A stretch of DNA of 58,937 nucleotides. It comes from Shewanella holmiensis. Its GTDB lineage: Bacteria; Pseudomonadota; Gammaproteobacteria; Enterobacterales; Shewanellaceae. The position numbers were made by a program, and so were the translations under genes. Below, piece by piece: positions 33,790 through 43,602 of this stretch. The stretch covers positions 1 through 58,937 of the forward strand of contig NZ_JAMTCD010000024.1 of assembly GCF_025370255.1 (NCBI RefSeq). Direction: 5' to 3'. Each line of letters opens with the position of its first letter. Within the stretch, counting starts at the first letter, position 1. The notes beneath the pieces are model-generated. The model saw nothing but the letters and a program-made list of their open reading frames with translations, made no database searches and was not told where the DNA came from.

Positions 33790-36222
33790 TTATTGGAAGC
33801 TTAATGTCCAAGTATCGATATAACCTGTATCACGTCGTGCATTATCAACAGCTTTTAGCAACCAAGTACCACTAGATTCAACACCAGTGAAGTTTGCACT
33901 ATAAGTTTGGTTGATATTGTCTGTGCCACCACCAGAATTGTTGTGTAATGTTACTTTTTGGCCCGTTGGGCTAATAAGTTCTACTTTCAAATCACCGATG
34001 TAAGTGTGGATCACACCAAGGTTAACCGACACAGTGCCAGCATCGCCAGTACGAGTTACATTGATTGGGCTAGTAATCCCCGTAGTGTTGTTATCAGGAA
34101 TGTTGAAGTTCGTTGTATTAGTGTAGCTTGCTGGACCGCCAGTATTGCCACCCGTGCTTCCAGCGGTATAGTTAGCTACAAGATTGACACCGCTAAAGTC
34201 GCTGTAACCTTGAATCATGACATAGTAAGTACCAGACTGAACGTTGGTAATCGGGCATGATTCGCTGTTACCGCCTTTCCAAGGGCGACAATCATAGCTG
34301 GTTGTTGACGGCGCTGCACCATACTGAACGTAAAGATCCGCATCACCCGTGCCGCCACTCATGATAAAGCTTAAGTTTGTTGCACCTGCTGGTACATCTA
34401 ACGAGAAATGAAGTTCATCGCTTTTTGCGCCAGCAAGACCTGTTTTAGTGACACCATTTTCAAGCACTAAATCACCTGCACCTGTGCCAGGATCTGTCGG
34501 ACCATCACAAGATTCATCTAAATAGGCTTTCGCTGCTGTAGCGTTCACCATGCCGTATCCGGTTTTATTGTCTCGACCTGCTACATTCAAATCATCAGCT
34601 GTTGCGTTTAAAGCAGCACGAATTTGATTTGCTGAACATTGTGGATGATAACTCCACACCAAGGTAGCAACACCTGATACATGCGGTGTTGCCATAGAAG
34701 TACCATTGTAATAAGCGTAATCTTTATTGCCTTGGTTTGCGACAGTAGTGGTGGCACCTAATTGATTATGTAATGCTAAACCTGTTGCTCTATCAACAGA
34801 TACCGATGGGATCGTAATCTCGCTATTGGCATCAACTAAGAATGGGTTTTGTAACCCGGGTAATGCAGTATTACTGTACACAATTGCCGCTACTGCACCC
34901 GCTGTTTTACAGGCTTTTACCGCATTAATTTCTGGGTAGCCAGAACCTTGGTTTCCAACTCGTTCAACTAAACATACTTTGTTGCTCATGTTGCCACAGT
35001 TAAAGCTAGTACCACTCACAGTACATTCAGCTAATACAGCCGTTGCTTGACCGTTAGTTGGGTTAGCGGCGTAACTTGTGCCAGAAGGGGTTAAACGATT
35101 ATGTGGCACAACACCATTGTTAAAATATGATTGGCCATTAATAGTGATGTCTGCAAGACGTCCTTCACCGACAGTAACTGTTGATAAAATCGCTTCACCA
35201 GGACCTGATATTTCAACTTGATTAGTATATTGCGAGAATGCAGCATGATCACGATTGCTATCAACGGCAGCAACAGACATCACAGCATCATATGATGCAG
35301 GGTAGCTGTGGGTGCTATCGCCATCATTACCCGCAGCAGCAATTAACAGAATACCGTTATTTTGATGTGCGGTCATTGCGTTGCGTTCAGTGGTGCTTGA
35401 ACCGCTACCACCTAAGCTCATGGTGACTACATTAGCGCCATTGCTTACACAGGTATCAATGGCCGAAACGAGTGATGAAGAGTATCCCCAACCAGCTTCG
35501 TTGAACACTTTAACAACATGAATATTGGCATTTTGGTTTGGCATTACACCAACCACACCTTCATTATTGGCAATGGCTGCAATGGTACCAGCAACATGGG
35601 TACCATGGGCGTTATTATTGCCAGGCTGATACCAGTTACCCGTACCTGAGTTATTGGTACCTGTGACATTATTACCACTTAAATCGTTGTGGCTGCGGTC
35701 GTAGCCTGAGTCGATAATACAGATAGTACGATTACCTGATTGGCTGTCACTTAAAGAGGTGGCGCCAACATAAGTTTGTCCCCATGGCGTTGTTTCAGCC
35801 AAGAGTTTTCTTGGTAAATCTTCTTCAATATATTCAACATCAGCACGTAAGCGAAGTGATTTTAATGATTGTTGGTCTAGCTTCACTGAGTAACTATTAC
35901 CACGTGCAATACGTTTCATTTCTTTCGCTTGAACACCATTTAAGGCTCTAAATTGCGCAAAAATCTCGTGGGAGCGTGGCTGATAATCCGCTGTAGAATC
36001 AGATTGGGTATCAAATTGTTGTAAATTAGATTGCGCAGCAGCGGCATTTCTAAATTTAACAATGTATCGCTTTGGTAACGGTGAAGCCGCATTCAGGCTT
36101 GCAACAGAAATACCATTTTGTGAGGTTAAATTAACTGCTTGTGGCGCTGCATATAGGCTTGATGATACAGCTAATGCGATACCTGAGAGGCTTAATAAAA
36201 CTAAAGGTCGTTTATTTTGCAT
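33790..36222 (-). CDS. Secreted subtilisin-like serine protease (S8) with PPC and P domains
   Basis: An 810-residue exported protease. Order of parts: signal peptide (residues 1-25, ending SLYAA); inhibitor-I9 propeptide (about 50-140, KRYIVKFRNA and VEYIEEDLPRKL); S8 catalytic domain with Asp171 (CIIDSGYD), His206 (AHGTHVAGT), oxyanion Asn299 (AAAGND) and Ser509 (NGTSMATPHVSG); a PA-like insertion (about 345-490) with paired cysteines; a PPC domain (about 585-670, GGTGDADLYVQYG); and a C-terminal P/proprotein-convertase beta domain (about 695-810). This is typical of cold-adapted marine extracellular proteases. The C-terminal domains are usually cleaved or bind substrate. It is monocistronic. 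Confidence 0.96.
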   Translation of the reverse strand: MQNKRPLVLLSLSGIALAVSSSLYAAPQAVNLTSQNGISVASLNAASPLPKRYIVKFRNAAAAQSNLQQFDTQSDSTADYQPRSHEIFAQFRALNGVQAKEMKRIARGNSYSVKLDQQSLKSLRLRADVEYIEEDLPRKLLAETTPWGQTYVGATSLSDSQSGNRTICIIDSGYDRSHNDLSGNNVTGTNNSGTGNWYQPGNNNAHGTHVAGTIAAIANNEGVVGVMPNQNANIHVVKVFNEAGWGYSSSLVSAIDTCVSNGANVVTMSLGGSGSSTTERNAMTAHQNNGILLIAAAGNDGDSTHSYPASYDAVMSVAAVDSNRDHAAFSQYTNQVEISGPGEAILSTVTVGEGRLADITINGQSYFNNGVVPHNRLTPSGTSYAANPTNGQATAVLAECTVSGTSFNCGNMSNKVCLVERVGNQGSGYPEINAVKACKTAGAVAAIVYSNTALPGLQNPFLVDANSEITIPSVSVDRATGLALHNQLGATTTVANQGNKDYAYYNGTSMATPHVSGVATLVWSYHPQCSANQIRAALNATADDLNVAGRDNKTGYGMVNATAAKAYLDESCDGPTDPGTGAGDLVLENGVTKTGLAGAKSDELHFSLDVPAGATNLSFIMSGGTGDADLYVQYGAAPSTTSYDCRPWKGGNSESCPITNVQSGTYYVMIQGYSDFSGVNLVANYTAGSTGGNTGGPASYTNTTNFNIPDNNTTGITSPINVTRTGDAGTVSVNLGVIHTYIGDLKVELISPTGQKVTLHNNSGGGTDNINQTYSANFTGVESSGTWLLKAVDNARRDTGYIDTWTLSFQ

Positions 36223-36572
36223 GTTTATCTTCCATGTTATTTATATTATTTTTGATGTCAGACTCACAGAAAAACTCAAAGGTGAACTACGTCCAACTTT
36301 TTGAAATGTAACATCGCAGTTACATTTGTAAACAGGATGTTACCGTTTGCTGTTTGGTATAATGTTTTATTCAGGTGATTAGGTTGAATTTTTATTCATA
36401 ATAATGCTTTAAATAGAAATGTTTTTTGATAGGATATTAGATATTACTGATATTAAATCAGGCATTTGTTTTTATTATTGTGGTCATGGTAATTTGCTAT
36501 AATCGATAATTTATGCATTTTAATTGCTATTGATATACGTCTTTAGTTTTATATTCATAAAAGGAATAACTT
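36223..36572. other. Divergent intergenic region
   Basis: A 350-bp AT-rich space between the divergent subtilase and GNAT genes. No open frame or clear hairpin. It should hold the subtilase promoter. AAGGA at 36561-36565 is the likely ribosome site of the GNAT gene. Confidence 0.6.
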
Positions 36573-37070
36573 ATAATAAATTTAACAATAAGACGTGCTG
36601 TTAGTTATGATGCCCCACGTGCTTTTAATATTCGTAATCAGGCGATATTGGCTCAATGTATTGATTTTTATACTATTGATGTAATGTTGAAATGGACTGA
36701 AGGTGAAATGCCTACGCCTTTTGTAGATAAATTGGTGACCGATGGATATGTGGCAGAGGTTGAAGTTAATCTCAACGATAAAACACATCGAGAGATAATC
36801 GCCACAGGAATGATCGATTTACAAAATGGTTTTATCGATGCTATTTTTGTTGCTCCGCAATACATGGGCTCAGGGGCAGGTAAACAAATGTTAGCTTATC
36901 TTGAAGGACTTGCTAAAGAGGCCGGTCTGGTTTCGACCAAACTGGAGTCTACGCTAAACGCGGCTGAATTTTATCGTAAATGTGGCTTCGAAGGTGAGGG
37001 TATAAGTGTTTACCAATCGCCAAGAGGCTTTAATTTAGCCTGTGTTGTCATGTATAAAAAGCTGATATAA
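36573..37070 (+). CDS. GNAT acetyltransferase with a non-standard start
   Basis: A GNAT-fold protein with the CoA loop in DAIFVAPQYMGSGAGKQMLA (Q-Y-M-G-S-G-A-G-K) and the C-terminal AAEFYRKCGFEGEG block. The expected first strand and helix are encoded upstream of any ATG: from 36573 the frame reads NLTIRRAVSYDAPRAFNIRN after two ATA codons, with AAGGA at 36561-36565. Beginning at the TTG at 36648 would cut off the first beta-strand and helix of the fold. So either an ATA initiator is used, the ATG has mutated, or there is a sequence error. Substrate is unknown. It is convergent with the rhodanese gene. Confidence 0.75.
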   Translation: MINLTIRRAVSYDAPRAFNIRNQAILAQCIDFYTIDVMLKWTEGEMPTPFVDKLVTDGYVAEVEVNLNDKTHREIIATGMIDLQNGFIDAIFVAPQYMGSGAGKQMLAYLEGLAKEAGLVSTKLESTLNAAEFYRKCGFEGEGISVYQSPRGFNLACVVMYKKLI

Positions 37071-37072
37071 AA

Positions 37073-37099
37073 ATGCCTTTGTTGATGAAACAAAGGCAT
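37073..37099. terminator. Hairpin between GNAT and rhodanese genes
   Basis: ATGCCTTTGTT (37073-37083) / AACAAAGGCAT (37089-37099), 11 bp with a five-base loop, between two convergent genes. T-runs are weak, so it is a probable but not certain terminator for both. Confidence 0.6.
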
Positions 37100-37121
37100 G
37101 TTATGAGGTTACGCTATTGTA

Positions 37122-37505
37122 TTATGGTTTGGATGCCGCAAGGGACTCATAACCACCGGCGTTAACAGAATCTGTAAAACCAGCCTGTAATAACGATTCA
37201 TCAGCAAGACGACTTCTTCGTCCACTACGGCAATATAACACTATGCTAGCATCATTTTTTAGACCGAATTTTTCAACGCCAGCAACAATTTGATCAAACG
37301 GAATATTAATTGCCCCTTCAATATGGCCAGCAGCAAATTCTTCAGCAGTACGCACATCAATAATGGTGGTACCCGTTTTTATAATATCCCAGGCTTCTTG
37401 TGTTGAAACATCTTTGGCAACACTTACCTGATTAAACAACATCAAGCCTGCAGCTAGGATACTGAGAAAACTAACATGTTTACTGACGCGTTTTGAAGAT
37501 TTCAT
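37122..37505 (-). CDS. Periplasmic rhodanese-domain protein
   Basis: A single-domain rhodanese (sulfurtransferase fold) of about 127 residues. The signal peptide follows MKSSKRVSKH (hydrophobic SFLSILAAGLMLFNQVSVA). The fold shows TTIIDVRTAEEFAAGHIEGA and the active-site loop YCRSGRRSR with the persulfide-forming Cys. I start at the ATG at 37505; a TTG at 37514 is also possible, since AGGAAT lies just before it. It is the last gene of a four-gene leftward run with a DUF2892 protein, an RND permease and a membrane-fusion protein, so it probably handles sulfane sulfur or thiol stress in the periplasm. Confidence 0.9.
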   Translation of the reverse strand: MKSSKRVSKHVSFLSILAAGLMLFNQVSVAKDVSTQEAWDIIKTGTTIIDVRTAEEFAAGHIEGAINIPFDQIVAGVEKFGLKNDASIVLYCRSGRRSRLADESLLQAGFTDSVNAGGYESLAASKP

Positions 37506-37553
37506 AAACCGCAATATTCCTTATAATGATTATTCCCTAACCTGAGTTAAGGC

Positions 37554-37766
37554 TTATTTAGCTTTGGCTATTTCCGCCTCTGATTTTAAGCCCAGTTTTT
37601 TCATCACCATAGCTGCGGGACAAAAACCAGTAAAGGCGCTTTGAAATAGATTAGCACCAACAAACACCGTCAGCCAGATAAAATGATGGCTAACTGTTGC
37701 GGTCAGTACTAAGGATAACAACACCATAAAACCAGCAAAAGCCATAATTGTGCGTTCGATAGACAT
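37554..37766 (-). CDS. DUF2892 (YgaP-like) inner membrane protein
   Basis: A 70-residue protein of the DUF2892 family: MSIERTIMAFAGFMVLLSLV, then a second hydrophobic helix LTVFVGANLFQSAFTGFCPA and a Lys-rich tail. In E. coli YgaP, a rhodanese domain is fused to a membrane part like this one. Here the two parts are separate neighbouring genes, suggesting they act as a pair. The conserved G-F-C-P motif is present. It begins 23 bases after the RND permease stop, so co-transcription is likely. Confidence 0.9.
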   Translation of the reverse strand: MSIERTIMAFAGFMVLLSLVLTATVSHHFIWLTVFVGANLFQSAFTGFCPAAMVMKKLGLKSEAEIAKAK

Positions 37767-37789
37767 AGTAGAACTCCTTAAATAAGCGA

Positions 37790-40700
37790 TTAAATTATTT
37801 GTCGATTCTTCATCACTGAGAAGTACAGTACAGGGATGACAAGTAGGGTTAAAATGGTTGAGATAAAGATGCCGAAAATTAAGCTGATTGCTAAGCCATT
37901 AAAAATTGGGTCATCGATAATAAAGAGGGCACCAATCATCGCAGCTAGCGCCGTCAACATAATGGGTTTAGCTCGCACAGCGGCAGATTTAATGACGGCT
38001 TTTTCTAATGACATACCACTAGCTAAAAGGTGATTAATAAAGTCAACCAGTAGTATGGAGTTACGAACGATGATCCCTGCTAAGGCAATCATGCCGATCA
38101 TCGAGGTCGCGGTAAATTGTGCGCCTAAAATCGCATGTCCTGGCATAACACCAATTACAGTTAACGGGATGGGTGCCATGATGACTAATGGCACAAGATA
38201 AGACTTAAATTGGCCAACCACTAACAGATAAATAGCGATCATCCCAACCGCGTAAGCAATGCCCATATCACGGAAGGTTTCATAGGTTATTTTCCATTCG
38301 CCGTCCCATAATATGGCCACTTCAGAAATGCCATCAGGTTGCTCAACGTAATGTTGTGCAATGGGAAATTGCTTGTTGTTATTGGCATCATTTATTTGAC
38401 CGGCGATATCGAACATACCATATAAGGGGCTATCCGTAGGCCCTGCCATATCGGCCACAACCATAACCATTGGGACCATATTTTTATGGACGATGGCTGA
38501 ATTGATATGACCTTCTTGTATGCTTGTTACCGCAGCTAAACTGATTTGCTCACCAAGATTATTGGTTAATTTAAGATTCAGGATTTGAGCTAAATTAACC
38601 TTTTCACCTTCATTAACCTGTAAACGTATTGGCGTAGGTCGCTTGTTTGAATCGAGATGTAAATAGCTGACATCTTTCCCTCCTACAGCTGTGGAAATAG
38701 CATTGATGATTTGCCCATAAGATAAGCCCAATAAGCTGGCCTTTGTGCGATCAATGCTGACTTGCCATTGCTGTTGAGATTGGGGTAAAAAGATATCAAC
38801 ATCGACAACATGTTCTGTGTTGTTAAAGCGTGTTTCAAGCGCTAACGCAGCTTGCTCTCTCAGTGCTGTTGTCGGGCCATACACTTCAGCCACTATAGGT
38901 GACCAAACTGGAGGCCCAGGCGGTACTTCTACAACTTTGACCTTTGCGTTATAGGGCTTAGCAATATCATTAAGTGGTCCACGTACGGCTAAGGCAATAG
39001 AATGACTATCGCGATGACGATGAGATTTATCAACAAGATTGACCTGAATGTCGCCCAACTCCTGGCTGCTACGTAAAAAATAATGACGCACCAAGCCATT
39101 AAAGTTCATTGGTGAATGTGTGCCTGCATACCATTGTTGATGATCTATTTCTTCAACAGTAGCAAGGTATTGGCTCATTTCCTGTAACACTCTTTGTGTT
39201 TGCTCTACAGGGGTTCCCTCAGGTAAATCAACCATCACCTGAAATTCAGATTTGTTGTCAAATGGCAGCATTTTTAACACCACCGCTTGCATTGCTGGCA
39301 AGGCAACCGCGAATAAAATGAGCCCCACAATCCCTACAGCTAATCCCTTACGGGCTTTACCTGCATTATTCCCAATGAGAAATGGTGTCATTAAACGATT
39401 GAAAAAAACACTTAACTTATCATTTGAATTGTCGTCAATATGGGCATGAGATCCAGTATTAGTATTTTTACTAATATGTCGATGCAATAGTTTATTTGAT
39501 AACCAAGGGGTCATCATAAAGGCAATCACTAACGATAAAAGCATACCCATGCTGGCATTGATTGGGATTGGGCTCATGTAAGGGCCCATTAGCCCAGAAA
39601 CAAACGCCATGGGTAATAGGGCGGCTATCACAGTGAATGTGGCTAAAATGGTTGGCCCGCCAACTTCATCAACTGCGACAGGGATGATTTCAAGTAATGG
39701 CTTATTGCTCAGTGCCATATGGCGATGGATGTTCTCAACCACCACAATGGCATCGTCGACTAAAATCCCGATGGAAAAGATAAGTGCGAATAATGAAATA
39801 CGGTTTAGACTAAATCCCCATGCCCATGAGGCAAATAAGGTCATGGCTAAGGTGATAATGATGGCAATACCGACCACCGCTGACTCACGTAATCCCATGG
39901 TAAAAAACACTAATAAAACGACTGCAGAGGTGGCAAATATTAGTTTAAATATCAAAGTGTTGGCTTTGTCTCCTGCCGTTTGACCATAATTGCGTGAGAT
40001 TGCCACTTTAACATTATCCGGGATTAGCACATTTTGGACTTCATTTATGCGGTTCAATATTTTGTCGGCAATATCAACAGCATTCTGCCCAGCTTGTTTG
40101 CCAATAGCGATTGTTACAGCGGGATAATCACCTTGTTGATCGACATGGCGTACATGTTGACTTGGGATATCACTTTTAAGGGTAATTTCTGCCACATCAG
40201 CAAGGTAAACCGCTTTTGCTAAAGGGGGAATATTTTGCTGTTGCTGAACCTCAGCTGGAATGACCTTAATCAATAACGATTTTACATCATCAATCGAATT
40301 GATAAATTGGCCTGCACGCACTTTAATTTGTTGGTTGTTTTGCACCCATGAGTTAAGCATAGATACTTGATTATTGTCCTGTAAACGTTGCTCTATTTGA
40401 TCGACCGTCACACCAAACGCATTCATTTTAGCTGTGTCTAATCTTATATTTAACACCATGTCATGACGACCTTGGGTGTATATTTCTCTGGTTCCAGGAA
40501 TACGCTTTAATTCGGTTTCTAAATTAGCGGCAACATGGGTTAAGGCTTCTGCGTCGGTATCGGTTGACTCAGAATATAAAGTTAAGCTGACAATAGGCAC
40601 ATCGTCGATGCCCCGAGGTTTAATTAATGGCTCACCAATACCAGCAGCTTGATTGAATTTATCGCGATTAGTGAACAGTTGATTGTAAATATTGACCACA

Positions 40701-41044
40701 GCTTCATCGCGTGGAACGCCAACCTCAAAAATGGTGATGATTAATGCACCATCAGGCTGAGAAAATGAATATAAAGTATCCACACCTTTGATTTCAGAGA
40801 TAATTTGCTCAGCAGGAAGTGTCACTAAGCTTTGCACTTCACTTGGCGTCGCCCCCGGAAAAGGAATAAAGACATCGGCAAACGTAACATCAATTTGTGG
40901 GTCTTCTTCTTTGGGGGTAATAATGACCGCAAAAATACCTAACAACAGCCCAACAAGTGCAAGCAGGGGAGTGATAGCGCTGGCCTGAAAGGTTTTAGCA
41001 ATTCTGCCTGATAACCCTAGTTCTGGAGAGTCTGAATGATTCAT
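37790..41044 (-). CDS. RND efflux permease (AcrB/HAE-1-like)
   Basis: A 1084-residue inner-membrane proton/drug antiporter with the twelve-helix, two-large-periplasmic-loop RND layout. The fourth helix carries the proton-relay aspartates Asp430 and Asp431 in IGILVDDAIVVVENIHRHM, as in hydrophobe/amphiphile exporters. The C-terminal half repeats the pattern (FTATSMIGMIALAGIIVRNS, ILLVDFINHLL). The N-terminus is longer than AcrB by about 15 residues. It is preceded at 16 bases by its membrane-fusion partner. No outer-membrane channel is encoded here, so a shared TolC is implied. The substrate is unknown. Confidence 0.95.
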   Translation of the reverse strand: MNHSDSPELGLSGRIAKTFQASAITPLLALVGLLLGIFAVIITPKEEDPQIDVTFADVFIPFPGATPSEVQSLVTLPAEQIISEIKGVDTLYSFSQPDGALIITIFEVGVPRDEAVVNIYNQLFTNRDKFNQAAGIGEPLIKPRGIDDVPIVSLTLYSESTDTDAEALTHVAANLETELKRIPGTREIYTQGRHDMVLNIRLDTAKMNAFGVTVDQIEQRLQDNNQVSMLNSWVQNNQQIKVRAGQFINSIDDVKSLLIKVIPAEVQQQQNIPPLAKAVYLADVAEITLKSDIPSQHVRHVDQQGDYPAVTIAIGKQAGQNAVDIADKILNRINEVQNVLIPDNVKVAISRNYGQTAGDKANTLIFKLIFATSAVVLLVFFTMGLRESAVVGIAIIITLAMTLFASWAWGFSLNRISLFALIFSIGILVDDAIVVVENIHRHMALSNKPLLEIIPVAVDEVGGPTILATFTVIAALLPMAFVSGLMGPYMSPIPINASMGMLLSLVIAFMMTPWLSNKLLHRHISKNTNTGSHAHIDDNSNDKLSVFFNRLMTPFLIGNNAGKARKGLAVGIVGLILFAVALPAMQAVVLKMLPFDNKSEFQVMVDLPEGTPVEQTQRVLQEMSQYLATVEEIDHQQWYAGTHSPMNFNGLVRHYFLRSSQELGDIQVNLVDKSHRHRDSHSIALAVRGPLNDIAKPYNAKVKVVEVPPGPPVWSPIVAEVYGPTTALREQAALALETRFNNTEHVVDVDIFLPQSQQQWQVSIDRTKASLLGLSYGQIINAISTAVGGKDVSYLHLDSNKRPTPIRLQVNEGEKVNLAQILNLKLTNNLGEQISLAAVTSIQEGHINSAIVHKNMVPMVMVVADMAGPTDSPLYGMFDIAGQINDANNNKQFPIAQHYVEQPDGISEVAILWDGEWKITYETFRDMGIAYAVGMIAIYLLVVGQFKSYLVPLVIMAPIPLTVIGVMPGHAILGAQFTATSMIGMIALAGIIVRNSILLVDFINHLLASGMSLEKAVIKSAAVRAKPIMLTALAAMIGALFIIDDPIFNGLAISLIFGIFISTILTLLVIPVLYFSVMKNRQII

Positions 41045-41059
41045 CTTGCAACTCTCCTA

Positions 41060-42136
41060 TTATTGGACATTGTCAGATTGAGTTTGATTTAAGAGTAAGA
41101 CATAGCTAGCTGCGTCATTAATGATACTGTCGCCATCCATCACTCCAGATAATATCTCAACTTGGGTGATTTCTGCTGAAGTGACCTGTTTACCTAAACG
41201 AACCTGGGTTTGCAGGTATTTATCACCTTGCTTACGATAAACCGCTGTCAACTCGCCCACTTGAAAAATAGCTGATTTAGGCAGGTAAATAGTGTCAACC
41301 TGATCAACAGGTAGCGCCGCTTTAAGCCACTGACCGACTTGTAACGTTTGTTGTTGATTCTCGAGCTGTACACGCACTTCAATACTTTGATCGGCTTGGG
41401 TGCTGAAATTGAACTTATTAATGGCATCACTTTGGTACGTTGACACATCATCGGATAAGGTGATACTTGTCAGGTCAGCTAACTGTTGACGATATTGTTG
41501 TGGTACATAAAACACGGCACGTAATTTATCAGTGGCATAACCTGATAATAATGCTTGTCCATAACTGATGGTTTCACCTTGTTCAACCCACTTCCCCGTG
41601 ACTCTGCCGGTAAATGGCGCGCTCACAATCGTGTAATTGACGTTCTCTTTTGCGCTGATGAGTTTTGCTTTAGCTGCACTAACAGCCTGTTTACTTGATT
41701 TTGCATAAGATGTTGCCTCGTCCATGGCCCCTTTGGATATCGCCCCTTGTGGGAATAGCGCTTTATAACGTTCAAATTGGGCTTGAGCCTCAATATTTTG
41801 CGCTTGAGCCTTGGCAAGTTCTGCCTCAGCACCAGCGAGTCCAGCGCCTTGTTCTTTGCTGGTAATCTCTAATAAAGGAGCACCTTCTGGCACCATATCA
41901 TTCACATCGTAATGAATTGCTAAAACCCGACCAGAGGTTTGTGCCGCTACTGTTGCTGATTTTATTGGCTCAACTTTGGCGTCAAGCTGCAGGTACAGTG
42001 TTTGAGAGCTGCTTTTAGCCGTTATCGTTTCAAGTGGGATTTCAGTCGCAAAGGCAAAGCTTGACACCAAATAGGCAGATAAAATAATGAAATTTCGGCT
42101 AAGTAAATTCAGCGAAGATTGAGTTGTTGAATGCAT
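41060..42136 (-). CDS. RND periplasmic adaptor (membrane fusion protein)
   Basis: A 358-residue adaptor linking the RND permease to an outer-membrane channel. There is an N-terminal signal/anchor (IILSAYLVSSFAFA), a lipoyl half-motif (ATVAAQTSGRVLAIHYDVND), an alpha-helical hairpin (AGAEAELAKAQAQNIEAQAQ onwards), the second lipoyl half (VSAPFTGRVTGKWVEQGETI) and beta-barrel parts. I start at the ATG at 42136 with GAGG about 10 bases upstream; a GTG at 42151 would place the ribosome site inside the gene. It is the first gene of the efflux-DUF2892-rhodanese operon. Confidence 0.94.
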   Translation of the reverse strand: MHSTTQSSLNLLSRNFIILSAYLVSSFAFATEIPLETITAKSSSQTLYLQLDAKVEPIKSATVAAQTSGRVLAIHYDVNDMVPEGAPLLEITSKEQGAGLAGAEAELAKAQAQNIEAQAQFERYKALFPQGAISKGAMDEATSYAKSSKQAVSAAKAKLISAKENVNYTIVSAPFTGRVTGKWVEQGETISYGQALLSGYATDKLRAVFYVPQQYRQQLADLTSITLSDDVSTYQSDAINKFNFSTQADQSIEVRVQLENQQQTLQVGQWLKAALPVDQVDTIYLPKSAIFQVGELTAVYRKQGDKYLQTQVRLGKQVTSAEITQVEILSGVMDGDSIINDAASYVLLLNQTQSDNVQ

Positions 42137-42281
42137 TATTTGGAACCTCACAAAAGTCTATAAGAAAATTCTAATGGATGTGTGAGAAAACTACAATCTA
42201 TTTATTAGTAAAAATTCATATAGTAGGCTTGGTGGACAGTTAACTATAGTTGAGACAGAAGGGTTATAGAGGGAAAAATGT

Positions 42282-42316
42282 AAAAAAAAGCCATACTTAT
42301 TGATGAGTATGGCTTT
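42282..42316 (-). terminator. fadL terminator
   Basis: AGCCATACT (42289-42297) / AGTATGGCT (42306-42314), followed on the leftward strand by eight Ts. It lies 26 bases past the fadL stop. Confidence 0.88.
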
Positions 42317-42339
42317 AATTTCTTACAGTATATTACCGA

Positions 42340-43602
42340 TTAGAAGCGGTAGTTGTACTGTAATGAGAAGTAGTTAGCGCCTGACTCAGTGTATGCACCA
42401 ATTTGAGGTGTTAACAAACTATCTTCAATAACATGTACTTTCTCGCCAGCCACTAATGTGTAGCCAACATCAATGCTTGATTTTTGATTGATGTTGTAAG
42501 TGAAACCTGCTGAATACCATGTGCGATCCGAATCAGGAATTGATAAAGAAGACACTTCACCAACAACACCTTGATCGCGTCCGATACCCGCTCTAACTGT
42601 CCACTTATCGTTAATATCGTAAGTCGCACCTAAGCTTAAGAACCAAGAATCTTCCCAATTGTAATGCTTAAGAATATAACTATCTGAACCATTATCTCCG
42701 TCAGTTAATTCGATGTTGTCGAAGTTGCTCCAGTTAGTCCACTGCGCAGTGTAGTGAAGCGCAAATTTTTCAGTGATTTGGTGGAAACCAGCAAACTGAG
42801 CGATATCCGCCATAGGAATATCAATTTCACCAAAGTTTTCGGCTGGTGTGAGTGGGTTTTGATTAAAGCTAATATCGCCAGAAGCTTTCATATTTGGGCT
42901 TTTACGATAGCTTAAGCCGATTCTGTTATTTTCATTGATTTCATAAGCTAAACCAACGATAGCACCAAAACCCCAGCCATCAGCGTCAATATCAACAAGG
43001 TTAAGCGGTACTTCACCAACAATTGGAATAGTGAAGTCACCAGAGCGGGTCAGTGTACCCATACCTTTAATAGCATCAATACCAAGACCAAGACTTAATG
43101 AGTCATTAATACGGTATGACATACTTGCGTTAAAGTTTATGGTGGTCACTTCTGTATTACCCAATAAATCGATTGGGGTATTGAAGTCATTGCCTGTATT
43201 TAATGGCGATAAATCAGTGCCAGTACCATAGTTACTGAATGCAGCGATACCAAAAGCCCATTTGTCGCTGATTGGGTTAATGTAGTAAAAACTTGGAATA
43301 GCCTTACCTGAAGCGGCATTATCTAAGCCACCTAAGTTATTGTCGCCTACCATAACATCACTAACTTCTACATTGACGTCTGCATATGCACCTGCAACAG
43401 AAAGTTCGGCTTTATCAAATAACGCCATTGCAGCGGGGTTGCGAGAAAGCACCGAGGCATTATCAGCAATAATGGCATCACCGGCCATTGCGCGGCCTAG
43501 GCCTGTTGCTGACTGGCTGTTAAGTTGAAAACCCGCAGCTGAAGCTTGAGTGCTTGCCAAGGTGACAGCGATAGCGAGAAGAGTCTTGTTAAATTTGGTC
43601 AT
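42340..43602 (-). CDS. fadL: Outer membrane fatty acid transporter FadL
   Basis: A 420-residue outer-membrane beta-barrel of the FadL/OmpP1/TodX family that imports long-chain fatty acids. The signal peptide ends at TQASA. The mature N-terminus GFQLNSQSATGLGRAMAGDA forms the hatch, with the family NPAAMALFDKAELSVAGAY block, GIGAFSNYG-like GIAAFSNYG, and a C-terminal YFSLQYNYRF ending in Phe as expected for BAM substrates. It is monocistronic and fits functionally with the fadIJ genes at 54.7 kb. Confidence 0.95.
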   Translation of the reverse strand: MTKFNKTLLAIAVTLASTQASAAGFQLNSQSATGLGRAMAGDAIIADNASVLSRNPAAMALFDKAELSVAGAYADVNVEVSDVMVGDNNLGGLDNAASGKAIPSFYYINPISDKWAFGIAAFSNYGTGTDLSPLNTGNDFNTPIDLLGNTEVTTINFNASMSYRINDSLSLGLGIDAIKGMGTLTRSGDFTIPIVGEVPLNLVDIDADGWGFGAIVGLAYEINENNRIGLSYRKSPNMKASGDISFNQNPLTPAENFGEIDIPMADIAQFAGFHQITEKFALHYTAQWTNWSNFDNIELTDGDNGSDSYILKHYNWEDSWFLSLGATYDINDKWTVRAGIGRDQGVVGEVSSLSIPDSDRTWYSAGFTYNINQKSSIDVGYTLVAGEKVHVIEDSLLTPQIGAYTESGANYFSLQYNYRF

